Shown piece after piece: positions 58,866 through 64,000 of a stretch of 64,000 nt of DNA; positions within the stretch are counted from its first letter, which is position 1; each line of letters begins with the position of its first letter. Where the stretch lies: NCBI RefSeq assembly GCF_943734655.1, contig NC_071354.1, forward strand, positions 226,542,397-226,606,396. The letters run 5' to 3'. Source of the stretch: Sabethes cyaneus (lineage: Eukaryota > Arthropoda > Insecta > Diptera > Culicidae). Position numbers and translations under genes: made by a program. The notes beneath the pieces were generated by a model. The model made no database searches. It was not told the DNA's origin and saw nothing but the letters and a program-made list of their open reading frames with translations.

Positions 58866-60880
58866 AACCTAAAAAAAAGATTCATGGGTGACTTTTTGAA
58901 AATCTCTGAATTTTCATAAAAAAAATACTGAAAAAATAAGAAAACATCTCTACACTGAGAAAAAAAGCATTTTAAAAACCAAAAATCGATTTTCCAAAAA
59001 AGGCCATCTCAGAAATTGATGAAATTTTTTCTGAAGATAGATAATTATACGGCCTACAAATCTTCCATACATCGCAAAATGGGCATATTTAAGCGGAAAA
59101 AGTTTTTCTAACAAAAACTTTTTTAAGCCCTTTCCGGAAAAATTATTCAAGTGTTTTCGAAAATTATAGCACATACAAAAATGATGTATGAGTGACTTAT
59201 AGAAAGTCTTCTGAATTTTCATGAAAAAATACTGAAAAAAATAAAAATTATTTCTACACTGAGAAAAAAGCATTTTAAAAACTAAAAAACGATTTTCCAA
59301 AAAAGGCCTTCTCAAAAATTGATGAAATTTTCTTTGAAGATAGATAATTATATGGACTACAATTCTTCCATACATCACAAAATGGGTATATTTAAGGGAA
59401 AAAAGTTTTCTAACAAAAACTTTTTCCGGAAAAAAGGTATTTCAGTATTTTCGAAAATTATAGCACCTGCAAAAAATTATGTAGAAGTGACTTTTACAAA
59501 ATTTGCTGAATTTTCATACAAAAATACTGAAAAAAATAAAAATCATCTCCAAACTGAGAAAAAAGGCATTTTAAAAACTAAAATTCGATTTTCTAGAAAT
59601 GCCCATCTCGGAAATTGATGAAATTTGTTCTGTAGGTAGATATTTATATGGCCTACAAGTCTCTCATATATTGTAAAACAGTGATGTTAAAAACTCGAAA
59701 TCTCAAAACTAATCAAAAATCAAAATCAACTGTGAATCATGTCAACTTGATTCTATGCAGAAAAAAACTCACGCGTGAGTTTTTCTGTTTTCATAGCAAA
59801 AAGCACAAAACTCACACATATTTCTTTCCGCTTGATCATATTCTGCTTTGCTTCAACTGCTACCCGGAGCTATACACCTATACACAGGGATGATTTTTCC
59901 TCAGAGGTAAAAAGAGAAGAGAAATATTCGCACTTTGCTCAGTTTTCAATACGATGCGTTGTTCTCCTTTTTATTTTACTTTCGCTCACTCTTAGTACAG
60001 ACGGCTGTTTGAGCAACCTGTACGTTGTTCAATCTGCTCATTGAGGAGCAACAAAGTGCTAACACTTTGAACACATCAAAGCATTTTTCACTAGCGAATG
60101 ATGGAAATGGCAACATGCGGCTGCCGTGTCACTGTTTCTTGACACGACTGTTTTTGTTTCACTTTCCCCCTACTGCAATCTGCAATAGCTACCGAGAACA
60201 AAGAGTTTCACAACTGTTTCAACAGATCTGCTCATTATGGAGAAGGTAAAAGTTGCACTTTGTGCACAATGCGTGAGAAAATAACAAGCCTGCCTATACA
60301 TACAAATTCGTTGTTGAACAGCATAGGCATTCTCTCGTGCGATACGTAACTACAACTGAGCGTAAGAGAATGAATCTCTAAATAAATCGTAAAGTTAAAC
60401 TAAAACACTCATTAAAACTACATGTTTATCTAATTCTTATTAGGCTTTTTACTTTCTAGTTAAGAAAATGTCGATTCCCGCGAAGGAAAAATGTAAATTC
60501 TGCCAATTTGTTTGCCATCTTCATTCATGAATGTGTGCTAGCTTTTTTCGCAGCTGATGTTTTCTTTGGCGGTTAATTCTCTTTCGCTCTCTGGTTCGTT
60601 GTATGAAATGCCAACTGTGGAAGAAGTTAGCAAAATGCTCACTGCTGAATTTGGTTCACATCGCATAGCAACAGAGACATCGCATATAATAGCGAGAGAA
60701 ATTCATATCTGAGTTCGGTGCTTCTGATCAAAGTTAAAATTTCTTGTGCTTGAAATCTCATTGAGTTTTTTGCTGCTATGAATTTTTCAACACTGTTGTA
60801 AAATGGACATATTAAAGGGAAAAAAGTTTTTCTAACAAAAACTTATACCTATTTAAACCTTTTTTCCCAGGAAGGACTTG
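58866..60880. repeat. About 300-bp tandem repeat, last unit split by a hAT-like element
   Basis: Units start near 58890, 59195 and 59485 and share CTGAATTTTCAT, ACTGAGAAAAAA, GCATTTTAAAAAC, GATTTTCCAAAAAAGG and CCATACATC. The third unit breaks at 59678 and continues at 60804 (GGACATATTAAAGGGAAAA) after the 59679-60795 insertion. ORFs 58950-59378 and 59319-59618 are by-products. Confidence 0.88.
59679..60795. mobile_element. Non-autonomous hAT-like element with 8-bp target duplication
   Basis: Flanked by TTGTAAAA at 59671-59678 and 60796-60803. Ends CAGTGATG (left) and CAACACTG (right), that is CAGTG-type ends. Removing it restores the tandem unit. A perfect 22-bp palindrome (59763-59784) centred on ACGCGT lies near the left end. 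No transposase ORF among the 60-90-codon frames. Confidence 0.88.
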
Positions 60881-61148
60881 AAAAAGTTCGTATATTTCGT
60901 CCTTTTTTCTTCATTTTTGGGCCCGTTTTGCCTCTTTCCCAATCACATTTTTTCCCGTTACCTCCCTTTCTGCTTTTTTGTTTTTGTCTGCTTCGCTCTT
61001 TCTCTTATGAGGTCATGCTTTTCCTCCGTATTTCGCATTCCTTTTATCGCCATTTTCTTTTTTACTGATCTTCGCTTGCCCTTCCTCATTTTCAAGCCAA
61101 GTTTTGCTCGTTTGTTCTATTTTTTCTCCAATTCTGTCCTATTTCGTC
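60881..61148. repeat. Pyrimidine-rich low-complexity DNA
   Basis: TTTTC/TTCCC-rich; ORF 60878-61159 is a composition effect. Confidence 0.6.
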
Positions 61149-61595
61149 CTGACAAGTGAGTGGTCGTGGGTTCGAATCTTAGTAGAATCTAGCCATTCGA
61201 TGTCAAGTTACTTTAGCATAGGTTTATCCTAAGGCCTCCCTTATTTACCCATCGTTCATGCTGAATTCTATATTTACCCACTGGAGCCTCTTGACAGTGC
61301 AAAAGTTTCGCGTATAGTTAGGTGTACTGGTCAGAAGAACTAATGAGTCCTCGCCAGGGACGGCTATAATATGGGATAGTACTGGCAGTGAGGAATAAGT
61401 GGGTAAAGTAGATCAAGCTTTGAAGCAAGAGTAAGCCCCAATACACACAAGCACGCATACAATTTAATAAGCATTACGCTCATTCAATAGCGATTATAGC
61501 AAAAAGAAATGCAGTGCAGGTCATACAGCAAACACCCGGGCGATATCACAATAGATCAACTATACTAGTCGCAGTGATGAGTCCATACAGGAAAA
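61149..61595 (+). mobile_element. SINE or SINE-like retroposon, about 450 bp
   Basis: A tRNA-like start with box B GGGTTCGAATCTT (61173-61185) and a body with TTTACCCA repeats. The 3' end is CACAATAGATCAAC ... GTCGCAGTG and an A-run (61589-61597). Its last 60 bp match the truncated retroposon at 23594-23660, supporting a 3'-primed mechanism. Confidence 0.75.
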
Positions 61596-61599
61596 AAAA

Positions 61600-61925
61600 A
61601 TCTGTGCTATTTGTCTTCATTTTCTTGCCCGTTTTTTCTTCGTTTTCTTTGTTCCTTCTAATCTCTCTATTTTATCTCTTTTTCTGTCCGGTCTCCTCTT
61701 ATTACATCAATTTTTTTCTTTTTAATTTTTTCCGCATTTTTCTCTTTTTGCGACCTGTTTCCCTCTCAGTCCGTATCGATTTTTCTTCCGATTTTCTTAT
61801 TTTATGCCAGTTTTTCTTCTTTACCCTCTCGAATGTTTTCTCTTTTGCGATTCCGTTTTGTCACGATCTCCTCCGTGCTTCTTTTTCGAGTTTTCCCCAC
61901 GAGCAGGATGAGACAGACTACCTCT
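61600..61925. repeat. Pyrimidine-rich low-complexity DNA
   Basis: The same type of T/C-rich sequence as 60881-61148, on the other side of the SINE, so the SINE probably inserted into one block. ORF 61514-61927 is a by-product. Confidence 0.6.
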
Positions 61926-61969
61926 AGATCCATCGGTATCTGCTTAGTATCTTAGTTAGTTTCTGCTAT

Positions 61970-62050
61970 AACCTAGTCAACTACCGAAAATCAACTTTAT
62001 TGGTTAATGAACAGCTAAGATATCGTGTTGAGCGTAGAGCACCACCCATC
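61970..62050. repeat. Inverted copy of 48864-48955
   Basis: Contains the reverse complement of AACCAATAAAGTTGATTTT and of GGGTGGTGCT. Confidence 0.7.
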
Positions 62051-62117
62051 GCCTTATTCCGGAGATTCCTATATTCTAAGAAAATTTACATTTTCACATG
62101 AAACTGTTTGCTCATAC

Positions 62118-62905
62118 AGCGAAGTGCGAGATGTTAGGCATGCGGACGATAAGCATACGAATATTGGGCATAATGGACGTTAAGCATAAGGGATGACAGG
62201 TATAAAGGACGGTAGTGATAGGCATATTGGACGTTAGGCATAATTTGCAGGATCACGAAAGACCGAACTCCTATTTTGCCGAAACACGAAAGGAGAAGGC
62301 ACGAAAGGAGAAGGCACGAAAGGAGAAGGCACGAAAGGGCTGAATCTCGCTGACAACTATTTTTCCGATTAATATTCATAAAAATAATATTTTTAACGTC
62401 AATGATGAGCTGATTAAGCTATTATCAAGACAATTAGAAGATATTTTCATGTATTTTAGGAAAATATAAAATGATAAAGGGAAAAAGGCATTTCGTAAAA
62501 TACTGGCACTTTAATCTCAGAACAGCAAGACACCCACATTCGCCGGAAGCATCCACGAAGAAATCACCTCTCTTTAGGTACATGCATTTCAAGGTATACT
62601 AACAAGTAGGGGTTATCTCTTAGTTGAGTATATATCCAACATTTGAGGTCAAAGTCCGCGAATATTTTCTATAACAATCGACCATTCGTGATTCGGCCAT
62701 GTGTATTTCGGCCATCTGTGATTCGGCCGGTTTCGACTATTCGTATGTAAATAACTAACTCTATATGTAGGACATTTTTTAACTGAGTCGGTTAGACCGC
62801 TTGAAAGCTAACTGCAGACTGCCTAACGTTCGTTATACCTACCATACATTTTGGCTTCCGCACGTCCATTATGCCTAAAGTATTTATGCTTAGCGTCCAT
62901 TATTG
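62118..62905. mobile_element. Element with inverted minisatellite arms (GGCATAATGGACGTT)
   Basis: The left arm at 62133-62245 repeats GGCATAATGGACGTTA-type units; the right arm at 62855-62905 has the complement (ACGTCCATTATGCC). Inside lie a 15-bp CACGAAAGGAGAAGG array (62287-62338, about 3.5 copies) and GATTCGGCCAT-type units (62690-62740). The layout parallels 3071-3560. Terminal borders are not resolved. Confidence 0.65.
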
Positions 62906-63254
62906 CCACTTGTCCACTCTTGCGAACAATTAACTTTTCTGAGAGAGCAGGTTGAGAATATTCAATTATTTTCGAATGAATGTTATTATCGCCTCAAATC
63001 TTACTTCAACATCAAACACTATTTAGTTAACCATATATGTATTCATGTATTTGATTTGATGATATCAAAAAATTGTTATGTTAAAATGGTTTGATTGTGC
63101 TACAGGTTGAGAAATACAAATTTTTGCAAGTCGATTATTTTTACAGCATTTTATTGATTCTCATAATCGAAAACTACTAAATAAGTTAAAGTTGTTTGCA
63201 AAATGTTTTGTACCTTACTGCCTTATACTGAGTTGACAGTCGAATAAACATTAG

Positions 63255-63613
63255 CATCACTACGGGTTCCTCCTGTCTTGTCTTGTCCATCATTTTCGAA
63301 AGAAATTAATCTAAATGTGATGCTTGAGCATGGAAATTATGTAAAGAATTGCCAGCAACTAACTGATGCAAAGCAGCAAATGAAATGTTCAAAACTATTC
63401 TCGGATAAGAGCGTCGCTGATTTTCCTCGCTTTGCGAATTCTGCGTCATGTCACATGCACAAATGCAAGCCAACAGTTTCGAATAAATTCTTGCAGTACC
63501 TATATAGATACAATCTGGCAAAAGAAAAGGTAGACCGCTTACTTTTCAATGACGTGTCACCTTCAGAACATCAATTTGGACTAATTTCAATCTTAAATGT
63601 CAAAGGTGGTTGA
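63255..63613 (+). other. Unexplained open frame, possible exon
   Basis: An open frame ending at TGA 63613 with balanced, protein-like composition and clustered cysteines: YVKNCQQLTDAKQQMKCSKL, FSDKSVADFPRF, SASCHMHKCKPTVSNKF and LQYLYRYNLAKEKV. A donor-like AAAAG|GTAGAC follows at about 63528, and acceptor-like AG sites precede it (63253-63254). It contains no good start. It could be an internal exon of an unknown gene, possibly the one starting at 56633, whose reading phase would fit. Unproven. Confidence 0.3.
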
Positions 63614-64000
63614 AGAAAAGGGGTGGTTTTATACTTTAAGAAAATTGTTTATCTTCAGGACATCACATTGGACTAGGTTTAATGCTGAAACGATCGATAA
63701 TATCGGTTGAAGAAGAGGGGTGGTTTTGCACTCTGAGGTACTTCCCAAGCACAGATATCAAATTGGTATAAGTTTAGGCACCGTAAAGAATCTTCGACCT
63801 ATTGGGACGAGGAGTTTCTGTCACTTTTTCTTCGTCGTTTTCTGACGTCTTTTCTTCGACCAGTCAGGATGTGAGGATTTCTAATTGGACAATGCATATT
63901 AGAGTTCAAAACCTGACCACTTTTCGAGAAAGATGTTTTGGAATGACACCCTACCCAGCCAAACCTTGCCGTAAGACATAGTCCTACGTCAAAAGGCTTT
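63614..64000. repeat. Short imperfect tandem repeat, then AT-rich DNA
   Basis: ATCAATTTGGACTA ... GAAAAGGGGTGGTTTT recurs twice more at about 105-bp spacing (63663 and 63745). Nothing else seen to the window end. Confidence 0.5.

Noticed and set aside
62287..62338. Coding repeat (SCLLLSCLLLSCLLL)
   Set aside because: Translation of a 15-bp tandem repeat; no start, domain or splice context.

Overview
This window is eukaryotic, AT-rich and dominated by repeats. It looks like a dipteran genome, most likely a culicine (Aedes-type) mosquito. The reasons are: introns of 57-74 nt with GT-AG borders; a secreted insect-type 27 kDa haemolymph glycoprotein gene; an F-box/leucine-rich protein of an insect type; non-LTR retrotransposon fragments, tRNA-derived SINEs, mariner remnants and many short inverted-repeat elements (MITEs). 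The species is inferred from gene and repeat style, not proven. Nothing bacterial, no CRISPR array and no intact tRNA or rRNA gene was seen.

Only two or three genes are well supported. A single-exon F-box protein lies at 25036-25935 (minus). A five-exon secreted 12-cysteine protein of the DUF1397 / 27 kDa glycoprotein family lies at 54507-55467 (minus) and was assembled by reading the splice sites. On the opposite strand and upstream of it, at 56633-57111 (plus), there is a predicted three-exon 5' part of an unrecognised cysteine-rich secreted protein, with two introns of 61 and 60 nt; its next intron is filled with nested transposons. A 47-codon ORF with a signal-peptide-like N-terminus sits at 16358-16501.

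Layout. 0-5 kb: 13-bp minisatellite, then a 2.4-kb long-inverted-repeat element carrying a nested minisatellite-armed element, then a repeat shared with 23.5 kb. 5-10 kb: unique AT-rich DNA with a GC-richer island (6.9-8.5 kb) and a reverse transcriptase relic. 10.2-15 kb: degenerate 12-bp satellite invaded by a SINE and two MITEs. 15-19 kb: mostly unique. 19-22 kb: T-rich degenerate satellite with a 13-bp-TSD SINE. 22.6-28 kb: 11-bp satellite blocks, MITE, F-box gene. 28-32 kb: 17-bp satellite split by a nest of MITEs and a truncated retrotransposon. 32-33 kb: TA-flanked non-autonomous element. 34.3-36.1 kb: GC-richer island. 36.7-39 kb: truncated retrotransposon, Helitron-like element. 39.4-43.1 kb: R1/LOA-like retrotransposon relic, about 190 AC repeats, mariner relic. 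43.9-45 kb: GC-richer island. 46.4-54 kb: pyrimidine-rich satellite with a foldback, MITEs and a second Helitron-like element holding about nine copies of a 145-bp unit. 54.5-57.1 kb: the gene pair. 57.2-61.6 kb: foldback plus hAT MITE, a MITE relative, a 300-bp tandem repeat split by a hAT-like element, and a SINE. 61.6-64 kb: minisatellite-armed element and one unexplained ORF.

The strongest structural results come from comparing copies inside the window. Several insertions can be defined to the base because another copy gives the empty site, or because both target-site duplications are intact. The genes show no functional link to one another beyond the two adjacent secreted-protein genes, which are head to head about 1.2 kb apart.
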